From Pedobacter sp. FW305-3-2-15-E-R2A2 (lineage in GTDB: Bacteria; Bacteroidota; Bacteroidia; Sphingobacteriales; Sphingobacteriaceae), in the NCBI RefSeq assembly GCF_038446955.1, contig NZ_CP151803.1:930001-994000 (forward strand): 64,000 bases of DNA, read 5' to 3'. This document shows, in pieces, positions 9,747 through 17,640 of the stretch. The notes beneath the pieces are model-generated. The model ran no database searches. It worked only from the letters and a program-made list of their open reading frames with translations, and had not been told where the DNA came from. Position numbers and translations under genes: made by a program. The stretch's first letter is position 1, and every line of letters begins with the position of its first letter.

Positions 9747-10477
9747 TGGCTAACGAGGATAAATTAACCGATGTTGCACGGTATGTGGAAGGGGATATGG
9801 AAGCAGGAGAGCGACAGGCTTTTGAGGCACTGCTCAGGGAGGATGCTGAATTACAGGGTCTGCTGACGGAATATAAGGATATCCACCAGACCTTAAAGAT
9901 GAAGATCGCTCCTGATGCCCGGGATAAAGCGGTGGAAAACACATTGACGGAACTGAATGGGAAATATTTCAGGAAGGAAGGAAAAACGATCGCTTTGAAT
10001 GGTTATTTGAAATGGATCAGCATTGCAGCAGTGTTGGTGATCGGACTGTTGGTGTGGGCGCCATGGTCTGCCGGATTATATGAGAAATATGCCATCAGCA
10101 GGGAAATGTCTGTAGCGGAACGTGGAACTGGCGCGGAGCAAAAGATAGAAGATGCGGCAACACTTTATAATACCGGCGACTTCTCGGGAGCCGCAAAAAT
10201 ACTGGCCTCTGTTTATCAGTCCAATCCGGAAAGAGCAATGGTTGCTTATTATTATGGGATTAGTTTAATAGAGAACAATCAGGAACAGGAAGCACGTAAG
10301 GTGTTGCTAAAGCTGTATGAAGGAAGTTCCGTTTTTAAATATGACGCGTTATACAACATTGGACTCAGCTATGTGAAAGAAAAGAACGATAAAGAGGCGC
10401 TGGTATGGCTGTCTAAGATTCCAGCAGAGGATAACAACTATGGGCAGGCAAAGGAACTGATCGGAAAATTGAAATAA
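9746..10477 (+). CDS. Membrane TPR protein, probable anti-sigma partner
   Basis: The product has 243 residues. Residues 8-45 (ARYVEGDMEAGERQAFEALL) resemble the cytoplasmic helical domain of anti-sigma factors but lack zinc-binding cysteines. One transmembrane segment (about 89-107) follows. The rest (about 130-240) contains TPR-like repeats that would lie in the periplasm. Translational coupling to the sigma gene supports an anti-sigma role; that role is inference. The periplasmic TPR part would share a compartment with the TPR-CHAT protein encoded on the other side of the divergent promoter region. Confidence 0.8.
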   Translation: MANEDKLTDVARYVEGDMEAGERQAFEALLREDAELQGLLTEYKDIHQTLKMKIAPDARDKAVENTLTELNGKYFRKEGKTIALNGYLKWISIAAVLVIGLLVWAPWSAGLYEKYAISREMSVAERGTGAEQKIEDAATLYNTGDFSGAAKILASVYQSNPERAMVAYYYGISLIENNQEQEARKVLLKLYEGSSVFKYDALYNIGLSYVKEKNDKEALVWLSKIPAEDNNYGQAKELIGKLK

Positions 10478-10500
10478 TATAAAAAAGAACTGGTATGCAA

Positions 10501-10537
10501 AGCGCCTGATCATGATCTATGATTCAGGCGCTTTTTT
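10501..10537 (+). terminator. Rho-independent terminator after the sigma operon
   Basis: AGCGCCTGA (10501-10509) pairs with TCAGGCGCT (10524-10532), a perfect 9-bp stem followed by a run of T. It ends the sigma/TPR operon. Confidence 0.88.
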
Positions 10538-10573
10538 AATAATGGATATTCCTATGGCTAAGTTCAGCCGGTC

Positions 10574-10993
10574 TTAATCGAAAGCAATTTGTTCGGGTCC
10601 GGAGACTTTGTTGATGTGACAGGCACATATCCCACCTGTTACTTTGATGATCGCCGATTTTGTCTGCCCGGTTTTCTCGAATGTACCTGTAATTTTTAAA
10701 TCATCACCTTCTTCAGAAAGACTTTTCGTATTTCCGTCATCTACGACGATATATGATCCTTTTGTAAGGTTTGCCGCCATAGCGGAATTTGCATAAACCT
10801 TTTCTCCGGTCCTTTGGTTGATTACGGTAAAGTCTTTGACTTCTGCGGCAAGCGCTTTGTTATCAACGAATTTTAGGACTATGGAGCGAAATTCTTCAGT
10901 GCAGATCTTGTGCTCACAATCTGAATCGGTTGTCTTTTTTTTACAGGATAGCAATGCGCTTCCTATTAATAATGCAAGTACCAGGTTTCTCAT
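10574..10993 (-). CDS. Small lipoprotein of unknown function
   Basis: The product has 139 residues. The signal ends in ALLSC followed by KKK, a lipobox with Cys16. The rest is a small beta-rich domain with no recognised family; it has two cysteines close together near the C-terminus (GGICACHI) and two more after the lipobox (DCEHKIC), which could form disulfides. It stands alone between a terminator and an intergenic region. Function unknown. Confidence 0.65.
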   Translation of the reverse strand: MRNLVLALLIGSALLSCKKKTTDSDCEHKICTEEFRSIVLKFVDNKALAAEVKDFTVINQRTGEKVYANSAMAANLTKGSYIVVDDGNTKSLSEEGDDLKITGTFEKTGQTKSAIIKVTGGICACHINKVSGPEQIAFD

Positions 10994-11117
10994 AATTTAT
11001 CGGTTTTACTGATAAACGAAACAATCCCAAAAAACGCTACAGCTGAAATTAAGGAAGACTGTTAAATTGGTACTGCAGAATAAATATAGGCGTAGAAAAA
11101 AAGTTAATGCTAATCTT

Positions 11118-11960
11118 TTAACCAGGACCTCCTGGAAGGTGCGTTAATTGCTCCTTCAGAGACAGGTATTCTACTTTCAGATTCCGAAAAGCTTTGTCTT
11201 CGTTCTTCTGGGCCATTGCAATCTGTCTTTGCTGGGTTAGATAATCGGTTTCAATCTGATCAAACCTGGTTTTTATGGTGATGTATCTTTCCTGGGCGGC
11301 TTGTTCTTCGGCACTTTTTAGGGTTCCATTTATGTTTCCCAGATAGATGCTGTTTGAAATCTGCTTTCCATCGGCTGATTTGAAGCAGGCATAGGCCTCT
11401 ATGGGGCCATCTATCTGCCGTTGCTCATCTAAGGTTATAAATGCACTGCCAGCATCTCTTCTTGACGCATTCAGTAATGATTTTCCCATTTTTATCAAGG
11501 GAAAACAGAGCTGAATCATGAGGATGTCATCACCATCGTACCCTCCCGTATAACTTTCCGGATTCCAGTTTACGATCAATCCTGTTTCCGTTTTACTGAT
11601 GCTGAAATCCCTTGCTCCGGGAAGTTGCCCATAACTGAGTACCACCTTGCTGTAATCTACGCTGATGTTAGGATATTCTCCCTGCAATGCCTGTTTTTTA
11701 TTGTAAGAGACCGCAAGGTTGTGTGCATTTTTTACGGTTCCCCTCGCTTCCAGTTCAAAACTGTTGGTAATGAACTCCTTCATCTGTTTTATAAGAACCA
11801 TTGTGACCTTCATGGCCTGATAATTGGCCAGTTGTTTAATGCTGGGCTCGCCTTGTTCACCGATCAGCCTGCAGACTGGCTGTCCTTTGAGCATGTAGTA
11901 AACCATGTTTCCGATTTTCCCATTGGGACAACCAAAAGCGCTTTTTGATAAGATTGCCAT
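11118..11960 (-). CDS. DUF6266 family protein
   Basis: The 280-residue product begins MAILSKSAFGCPNGKIGNMV, the typical opening of DUF6266 proteins, which are widespread in Bacteroidota and often found as several paralogues per genome. There is no signal peptide. A coiled-coil, Gln-rich C-terminus (about residues 215-275) follows the beta-rich body. The family has no known function; the glycine-rich opening resembles that of small phage or virion-like structural proteins, but this is only an impression. It is transcribed alone. Confidence 0.75.
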   Translation of the reverse strand: MAILSKSAFGCPNGKIGNMVYYMLKGQPVCRLIGEQGEPSIKQLANYQAMKVTMVLIKQMKEFITNSFELEARGTVKNAHNLAVSYNKKQALQGEYPNISVDYSKVVLSYGQLPGARDFSISKTETGLIVNWNPESYTGGYDGDDILMIQLCFPLIKMGKSLLNASRRDAGSAFITLDEQRQIDGPIEAYACFKSADGKQISNSIYLGNINGTLKSAEEQAAQERYITIKTRFDQIETDYLTQQRQIAMAQKNEDKAFRNLKVEYLSLKEQLTHLPGGPG

Positions 11961-12271
11961 AATTTATAAGTTAATTGTGTAATTGAATATACGTTTAATT
12001 TTCAGTTACAACAATATCTGTATGGTAATTTTTTTCAAAGAAAAGACAGAAGCTGTATATAGGCTCTTCCCTTTTGTAGAAATTAAAATAAATTTAAGTC
12101 TTATTCTGGCAGCCTCTGAATGGGCTGCAGGCCGGTCGAGGCCCTAGCAACTCCCAGCTAAGACCGCTATAAAAACCACATAATTGAAGAGACTGTGTAA
12201 AGCGTTTGGGAATTACGGCAATAGGATAAGTAATTCAGGAAGGAAGCCTGACATTACAGCATGGCAATCAA
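11961..12271. other. Intergenic region with an unassigned GC-rich, hairpin-prone segment
   Basis: No convincing ORF. The part from about 12108 to 12170 is much richer in G+C than its AT-rich surroundings and can form adjacent hairpins: GCAGCC with GGCTGC, then GGCC with GGCC around GGTCGA. A further hairpin is TCAGG-AAGGAAG-CCTGA near 12236-12253. Neither strand matched SRP RNA, tmRNA, RNase P RNA or any riboswitch core that I know. It could be a small RNA or a 5' leader of the leftward DUF6266 gene. Confidence 0.3.
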
Positions 12272-12305
12272 TCAAATAAAAAGCCGGAAGATTTATCTTC
12301 CGGCC
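12272..12305 (-). terminator. Terminator after the TPR gene
   Basis: GCCGGAAGAT (12283-12292) and ATCTTCCGGC (12295-12304) form a strong stem; on the minus strand it is followed by TTTTTATTTG. It lies 25 bases downstream of the leftward TPR gene. Confidence 0.8.
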
Positions 12306-12329
12306 ATGACCAGCTCATGCAGGCTTTTT

Positions 12330-12848
12330 TTATTCGAAATTATAAATGACAGGTTGCGTCAACTGTTTCTTATCTCTCAACCGTTGAAGATTGTCATGTA
12401 AAGCACTCTTATCTTCGATACCGGTACTGCTTAGCAGCGCTTGCTTATAAAGCTCATTTGCGGCTTCCCAACGTTTATCCTGCTCTGCATAGTTCCCCAT
12501 TTGCTCGTAGATACAGCACTTGCATACGCCTTTTACAAGGAGCGCCTGACTGAAAATCTGTTCTGCTAATTTTGACATTTCCAAAGTGCTTAGCAAACGG
12601 AGGTAGGGAAGGTAAACATCCGGAAATTCCGGTTCCAGTCCGATACACTTTTTATAATAGTATCCGGCAGTCTGATAGTTTTTGAATCTATCCTGATAGA
12701 TATTTCCCAAATGGTAATATGCTCTGGCATATTCCGGGTCAATCTGAATAATTTCGTTCATTAGGTGAAGTGCTTTCTGAGGCTCGCCGTGTTCCAGTTC
12801 GTCGATGGCTTCAAGATATTTCTCTTCGATGGTATATAAAATGTCCAT
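12330..12848 (-). CDS. Tetratricopeptide repeat protein
   Basis: The product has 172 residues, no signal peptide and at least three TPR units (about residues 10-45, 40-75 and 105-140; ARAYYHLGNIYQDRF is typical). TPR domains mediate protein-protein contact; no other domain is present, so the partner is unknown. It is monocistronic, with its own terminator downstream. A Cys-x-Cys-Cys cluster (GVCKCC) sits in the middle, unusual for a TPR protein. Confidence 0.75.
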   Translation of the reverse strand: MDILYTIEEKYLEAIDELEHGEPQKALHLMNEIIQIDPEYARAYYHLGNIYQDRFKNYQTAGYYYKKCIGLEPEFPDVYLPYLRLLSTLEMSKLAEQIFSQALLVKGVCKCCIYEQMGNYAEQDKRWEAANELYKQALLSSTGIEDKSALHDNLQRLRDKKQLTQPVIYNFE

Positions 12849-13180
12849 AAGGATCCTTTTCTTTTTTTGTTCCGGCTGTTAAAACTTCCGGAGGGCTATT
12901 AAATCTTTGATTATTGGTAGTGCTGAATATCCTGGAGTGGCCTTAGATCCCGGATAGAAGGGGAAGGTCCATGCTTATCCGGTGCAGGCAAACCACTGGG
13001 TTGCTGCTGTTGATTTGGATATATTGGTACTTAAGCATGATCTTTTTTTACAAATGTAAGGATATGTATCTAAATATCAAAAAGTTTGGTTTTTGTGCAA
13101 TATTTTGAATGATAAAAGGAGCCTGATCTTTTTGCAGACCTGCTGGAACAGATAGGAAAGATTTCAAAGGAATATTATTT
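12849..13180. other. Intergenic region, no gene recognised
   Basis: A 332-base stretch upstream of the TPR gene and ahead of the inverted repeat. The minus strand from about 13033 to 12918 stays open for some 38 codons in a Gln/Pro-rich frame but has no ATG or GTG start there, so it is not called. Nothing else is evident. Confidence 0.4.
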
Positions 13181-13218
13181 ATTATCAAACTTTCAGTAAT
13201 TATTGAAAGTTTGATAAT
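13181..13218. promoter_or_regulatory. Perfect 15-bp inverted repeat (operator candidate)
   Basis: Left arm ATTATCAAACTTTCA (13181-13195) and right arm TGAAAGTTTGATAAT (13204-13218) are exact complements around an 8-base spacer. It overlaps the -33 region of the promoter for the membrane protein that starts at 13235, so a dimeric repressor could block RNA polymerase there. No regulator gene is adjacent. Confidence 0.65.
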
Positions 13219-13231
13219 TTTGTTATATTTG
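13202..13231 (+). promoter_or_regulatory. Bacteroidota-type promoter
   Basis: TATATTTG at 13224-13231 is an exact TAnnTTTG -7 element, and ATTG at 13202-13205 can serve as the -33 element with an 18-base spacer. The -7 element ends only three bases before the ATG at 13235, so the transcript may be almost leaderless. Confidence 0.55.
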
Positions 13232-13234
13232 TAT

Positions 13235-13732
13235 ATGGAAACGCTAAAAACACGCATGATGCTTTACAATGGAGACTACCCTGGCATTCAGCAATCTTTA
13301 AAATGGACTTATCGCATCGCCTTTCTTATTTTCACCTGGTTCGTTACTGGATTCATATTGACGGCCTATGTAGAATTATTGAAGGAATTGATGCCAGTTG
13401 GTCATGCTTACCGGGAATACCTGATTTGTGGCGGACAAATCGTTTTTCAGGGAATCATCATCAGTTTCCTTTTTCCGGCGCAACGCTGGACCTATCTGGG
13501 GAACATGATGACCATTTCTTTTGCCGGTGCTTTGTTGCTGCTACCTGGCTTATTACTGGCTCAATATCTGATCCTTCCCGCTATTTTTTATGCGCTTTAT
13601 TTTATGGGGGTTGCAGGATTAATGTTTCTGGAACACATCCGGAGAACTAGACTTTTGAAACTTAGAAATACATTGACCATCACCTGGGTAGCCTACCGCA
13701 TCATGATCCTTTTAATCATACTTTTAGCTTAA
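13235..13732 (+). CDS. Multi-pass membrane protein of unknown function
   Basis: With ATG at 13235 the product has 165 residues; the open frame extends upstream into the inverted repeat but only to a TTG. Two further ATGs lie at 13256 and 13259. Four to five hydrophobic segments are visible (about residues 27-48, 65-80, 88-112, 115-132 and 145-163). No family recognised. It ends four bases before the TIGR01777 epimerase gene, with which it forms an operon under the inverted-repeat operator. Confidence 0.65.
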   Translation: METLKTRMMLYNGDYPGIQQSLKWTYRIAFLIFTWFVTGFILTAYVELLKELMPVGHAYREYLICGGQIVFQGIIISFLFPAQRWTYLGNMMTISFAGALLLLPGLLLAQYLILPAIFYALYFMGVAGLMFLEHIRRTRLLKLRNTLTITWVAYRIMILLIILLA

Positions 13733-13736
13733 TTAT

Positions 13737-14663
13737 ATGAAATATCGTAAAGTAATACTTGCAGGAGGTAATGGATACCTCGGTAATGTGCTCGCAGACT
13801 ATTATAAAGAACTCGCAGAAGAGGTCTTGATTCTAAGCCGTAAACCCGGGGCTGCCAATGGTAACATTCGTACAGAAGTATGGGACGGCAAAGAGGAAGG
13901 AGATTGGGTAAAATCATTGGAAGGAGCCGATCTGTTGGTTAACCTTTGCGGTAAGAATGTCAATTGCCGTTATACCCCTAAAAATCAGGCAGAAATCATC
14001 AGTTCCAGAACAATTCCGACAAGATTGCTTGGAAAAGTGATCGGCAAGATGGCTCAACCGCCAAGACTTTGGATCAATGTGACCTCAGCTACCATTTATC
14101 GTCATGCGGAAGACCATGCGCAAGACGAAAGCAATGGAGAGCTGGGATATGGATTCTCTATAGAGGTTTGTAAGCAATGGGAAAGGGCGTTTTTTGAATG
14201 TGAAACACCAAAAACAAGAAAGATCGCTTTGAGGATGGGAATCGTCCTCGGTAGAAATGACAGTGTTTTTCCAAGGTTGTTAAACCTGGTCAGGTTTGGA
14301 TTGGGAGGTCAGCAGGGAGACGGGCAGCAATATGTTTCCTGGATTCATGAACATGATGTGGCCCGCTGTACGGAATGGCTGACTGATGAAGAAAAAATGG
14401 AAGGGATCATCAACTGTACGGCACCGGTGGCGGTTAAAAATATGGAATTAATGAAGGTGATGAGGAAAGCCTATGGTATTCCTTTCGGCTTACCTTGTCC
14501 GCAGTGGTTGTTAGAAATTGGGGTACGGTTAATCGGTACTGAAACTGAATTGGTCTTGAAAAGCCGTTGGGTTTCTCCTAAGCGCTTGTTGGAAAATGGT
14601 TTTACTTTTCAGTTCGCAGAAATTAAACCTGCTGTGCATGATATTTTAAGCATCAGGGTTTAA
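13737..14663 (+). CDS. TIGR01777 family NAD(P)-binding epimerase-like protein
   Basis: The product has 308 residues, the normal family length. The N-terminal Rossmann motif is GGNGYLG (residues 10-16). The extended SDR fold continues with NLCGKNVNCRYTPKNQ and ends in the TIGR01777 signature region YVSWIHEHDVAR plus a DUF1731-like C-terminus (SPKRLLENGF). E. coli YfcH belongs here; the substrate is not known for any well-studied member. It directly follows the membrane protein gene. Confidence 0.9.
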   Translation: MKYRKVILAGGNGYLGNVLADYYKELAEEVLILSRKPGAANGNIRTEVWDGKEEGDWVKSLEGADLLVNLCGKNVNCRYTPKNQAEIISSRTIPTRLLGKVIGKMAQPPRLWINVTSATIYRHAEDHAQDESNGELGYGFSIEVCKQWERAFFECETPKTRKIALRMGIVLGRNDSVFPRLLNLVRFGLGGQQGDGQQYVSWIHEHDVARCTEWLTDEEKMEGIINCTAPVAVKNMELMKVMRKAYGIPFGLPCPQWLLEIGVRLIGTETELVLKSRWVSPKRLLENGFTFQFAEIKPAVHDILSIRV

Positions 14664-14826
14664 ATTCGATCAGTTCTTTGCAGTATCAATAATATTACTC
14701 AGTATTCGTTTGTATCGCCTCTGGCGATGACAATATAGTGTCAGTATTGGAGAATCTACGTGAAGGTTTGCAAGGTGGCTTCGTCTATCTTTAGTTTTTA
14801 ATTAAATGATAGTAGTTGTAAGGGGA

Positions 14827-14856
14827 TTTGTAAAGAAAGAACTCCGGAACTATTTG
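14827..14856 (+). promoter_or_regulatory. Possible promoter of the cytochrome cluster
   Basis: TTTG at 14827-14830 and ACTATTTG at 14849-14856 are spaced 18 bases apart. The -7 element matches TAnnTTTG only in its TTTG half, so the call is weak. The region 14664-14826 shows nothing else. Confidence 0.35.
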
Positions 14857-14881
14857 TAAATTACCTGAACTAACCAAATGT

Positions 14882-17632
14882 ATGATTCCCGGTATGAAAT
14901 TATTTCGTAGCAAAAAGTTGCTTATAATCCTTGTTATTTTAGGCGTGGTGGTGTTGGGCTCTTTTCTGATGCCTTCCTCCGATAAGGTGGATTTCAATAC
15001 ACAGATCAAACCTATTCTTAATAAAAAATGTATCTCTTGTCATGGGGGAGTGAAAAAGCAAGGAGGCTTTAGTGTATTGTTTCATGAAGAAGCGCTGGCG
15101 GCAACAAAAAGCGGTAAACCTGCCATTATCCCCGGAGATCCTGATGGGAGTGAAATGATCAAACGTTTACTCAGTAAAGATCCGGAACTCAGAATGCCTT
15201 ATCAGCATGAAGCTTTGAATGAAGAGGAGATAGATCTTTTCAAACGCTGGATTAAGCAAGGCGCCAAATGGGGCGACCACTGGGCCTACCTTCCGGTAAA
15301 GGAAGTGGAAATCCCTGATGTGTCGGAGGATTGGGTAAAGAACGACATCGATAAATTTATTTATGCAAAGCTGGAAGAGAAAAAAATGAAACCTTCAGCG
15401 GAAGCAGATAGAGCTACTTTGTTAAGAAGGGTAAGCCTTGACCTGATCGGATTGACCCCTTCAGCTCAGGTAATGCGCCAGTACCTCAATAGCAAAGACA
15501 ACGATAAAGCTTATGAAACACTAGTCGACTCGCTGATGGCTTCCCCTCGTTTTGGGGAGAAATGGGCTTCTATGTGGTTAGATGTAGCCAGGTACGCAGA
15601 TACTAAAGGTTATGAATCTGATGGTGGCAGGGAAGTTTGGAAGTATCGGGACTGGGTCATCAAAGCATTCAATGAAGACAAACCTTACAATCAATTTATC
15701 ACCGATCAGATCGCGGGAGATTTCTATGTTAATCCTACAGACGAGCAATACATCGCCACTGCGTTCCACAGAAACACCATGACCAATGACGAAGGGGGAA
15801 CCAACAACGAAGAGTTTCGCGTTTCTGCCGTATTGGACCGCGTGAATACGACCTGGGAAGGCTTATTGAGTACGACCTTTGCCTGTGTGCAATGCCATAG
15901 TCACCCTTATGATCCTTTTAAACATGATGAGTTTTATAAGTTTATGGCGTATTTTAACAATACAAGGGATGAAGACTTGCAATCTGAATATCCGTTATTG
16001 AGACAATATGATGATTCTTTACAAAGAAAACTGACAGGCCTGAAGTCCTGGTTAAAGCAAAACGCAGGACAGGAAAAGGCTGCTGAAGTTTATAAATTTC
16101 TTAAAACAGGGCAGCCGAGTATCAATTCAACATCTACAGACAGCCTGAAAAATGCCGTTATTGGCAATAACAACATCGCTTTATTTTTTAAGAACAATGC
16201 GCAGGCCAGAATCTCTGCTGTAGATTTAAAGGGGGTAAAACAAATGATTTACCGCTATTCTTCGAATGTGCCGGGAGGAAATATGCAGTTGCGCCTGGAT
16301 CATCCCAACGGACCGGTAATCGCTTCCTGGAAAGTTCCATCGGGAGATAAGTATCAAAATTTAGCGGTAGAGATCAAACCTCAAACGGGCGTTCATGACA
16401 TTTACCTGAGTTATCAGAATCCGGCGGTTAAAAACAAGGACCAGTTTACCGTATATTTCGATTGGTTCTATTTCTCTGATTCCTTTCCTGGCAAAACTAA
16501 ACCCGGATATGCGGAAAATAAAGCGGCTTTCTGGACCTTGTTGAATTCAAATCCTTCTTCTATTCCGGTGATGGTAGAAAATCCAGCCAATCGCCAACGA
16601 AAAAGTTATGTGTTTGAAAGGGGCGCATGGATCTCTAAAGGAAAAGAAGTGCAGGTAGGAGTGCCGAAAACACTGGCTTATGCCATGCCTCAAAATGCAC
16701 CTAAAAACAGAATGGGGCTGGCGATGTGGTTAACTGATCCCAGAAATCCACTGCTTTCGAGAACGATGGTCAACCGGCTTTGGGAACAGTTGTTCGGAAC
16801 CGGAATTGTAGAAACGCTGGAAGACATGGGAACTCAGGGAATGTCGCCAACACATAAGGAACTGCTGGATCATTTGTCCTGGGAGCTGATGCATCAATAC
16901 AAATGGAGTGTGAAGGCATTGCTGAAGGAGATGGTGATGAGTGCGACTTACAGACAGGATTCCAGACTATCGGAAGAGGTCAAAGAAAAAGATTTATTTA
17001 ACCATTATTATGCAAGAGGACCACGGACCCGATTAAGTGCGGAGCAGTTAAGAGACCAGCATTTAATGGCAAGTGGCGTGTTGAGCACCAAAATGTACGG
17101 ACATGGGGTGATGCCATGGCAACCTGAGGGAATCTGGAACTCGCCTTACAATGGTGCGAAATGGGAAAATTCCAAAGGCGAAGACCAGTACCGCAGGGCG
17201 ATTTATACCTATTGGAAAAGATCAGCCCCTTATCCTTCAATGATTGCATTTGATGGGGCACAGCGTGTGGTTTGCAGCCCGAGAAGAATCCGTACCAATA
17301 CACCATTACAGGCATTAGTGACGCTGAATGATGAGGCTTACATAGAAATGGCCCGTCATTTTGCAAAGCGGATGGAGCTGGAAGGCGGTAAAGATATCGG
17401 GCAAAAGATCAGTAAAGGGTATCAATGGGTAATGTATAGACCTATTGCCGCGCCTAAACTTCAGATTCTGGATAAACTGTATTTGCAGGCCTTCAATGAT
17501 TATAAAAAGAATCCTGCAAAGATAGGAGAGATCCTTGGGGCAGGAGATAAAGATAAAAATCCGGAAAAAGCCGCATTGGTGATTGTCGCCAATGCCATGC
17601 TCAACCTGGATGAAGTAGTGACCAAAAATTAA
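14882..17632 (+). CDS. PSD1-type planctomycete cytochrome C, DUF1549/DUF1553 protein
   Basis: The product has 916 residues. A TM segment (about 13-30) anchors it; the rest is periplasmic. A PSC1-type haem domain has CISCH (Cys50, Cys53, His54), and a second CxxCH, CVQCH (335-339), lies in DUF1549, as is usual in the family. DUF1549 (about 150-360), an inserted beta domain, and DUF1553 (about 590-860) follow. These proteins are abundant in Planctomycetes and occur in some Bacteroidota next to DUF1501 genes. They are thought to take part in periplasmic oxidation of carbohydrate or other substrates, but no reaction is proven. ATG 14882 is chosen; an ATG at 14894 would also leave the TM segment intact. 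The DUF1501 gene starts 8 bases later. Confidence 0.9.
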   Translation: MIPGMKLFRSKKLLIILVILGVVVLGSFLMPSSDKVDFNTQIKPILNKKCISCHGGVKKQGGFSVLFHEEALAATKSGKPAIIPGDPDGSEMIKRLLSKDPELRMPYQHEALNEEEIDLFKRWIKQGAKWGDHWAYLPVKEVEIPDVSEDWVKNDIDKFIYAKLEEKKMKPSAEADRATLLRRVSLDLIGLTPSAQVMRQYLNSKDNDKAYETLVDSLMASPRFGEKWASMWLDVARYADTKGYESDGGREVWKYRDWVIKAFNEDKPYNQFITDQIAGDFYVNPTDEQYIATAFHRNTMTNDEGGTNNEEFRVSAVLDRVNTTWEGLLSTTFACVQCHSHPYDPFKHDEFYKFMAYFNNTRDEDLQSEYPLLRQYDDSLQRKLTGLKSWLKQNAGQEKAAEVYKFLKTGQPSINSTSTDSLKNAVIGNNNIALFFKNNAQARISAVDLKGVKQMIYRYSSNVPGGNMQLRLDHPNGPVIASWKVPSGDKYQNLAVEIKPQTGVHDIYLSYQNPAVKNKDQFTVYFDWFYFSDSFPGKTKPGYAENKAAFWTLLNSNPSSIPVMVENPANRQRKSYVFERGAWISKGKEVQVGVPKTLAYAMPQNAPKNRMGLAMWLTDPRNPLLSRTMVNRLWEQLFGTGIVETLEDMGTQGMSPTHKELLDHLSWELMHQYKWSVKALLKEMVMSATYRQDSRLSEEVKEKDLFNHYYARGPRTRLSAEQLRDQHLMASGVLSTKMYGHGVMPWQPEGIWNSPYNGAKWENSKGEDQYRRAIYTYWKRSAPYPSMIAFDGAQRVVCSPRRIRTNTPLQALVTLNDEAYIEMARHFAKRMELEGGKDIGQKISKGYQWVMYRPIAAPKLQILDKLYLQAFNDYKKNPAKIGEILGAGDKDKNPEKAALVIVANAMLNLDEVVTKN

Positions 17633-17640
17633 TCAACGTC

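Noticed and set aside
12236..12253. Possible SRP RNA tip (AAGGAAG loop)
   Set aside because: The surrounding conserved SRP RNA bases (CAGGTCCGGAAGG-type core) are missing.
12918..13033. Gln/Pro-rich open stretch on the minus strand
   Set aside because: It lacks an ATG or GTG start in frame and is bounded by a stop directly upstream.
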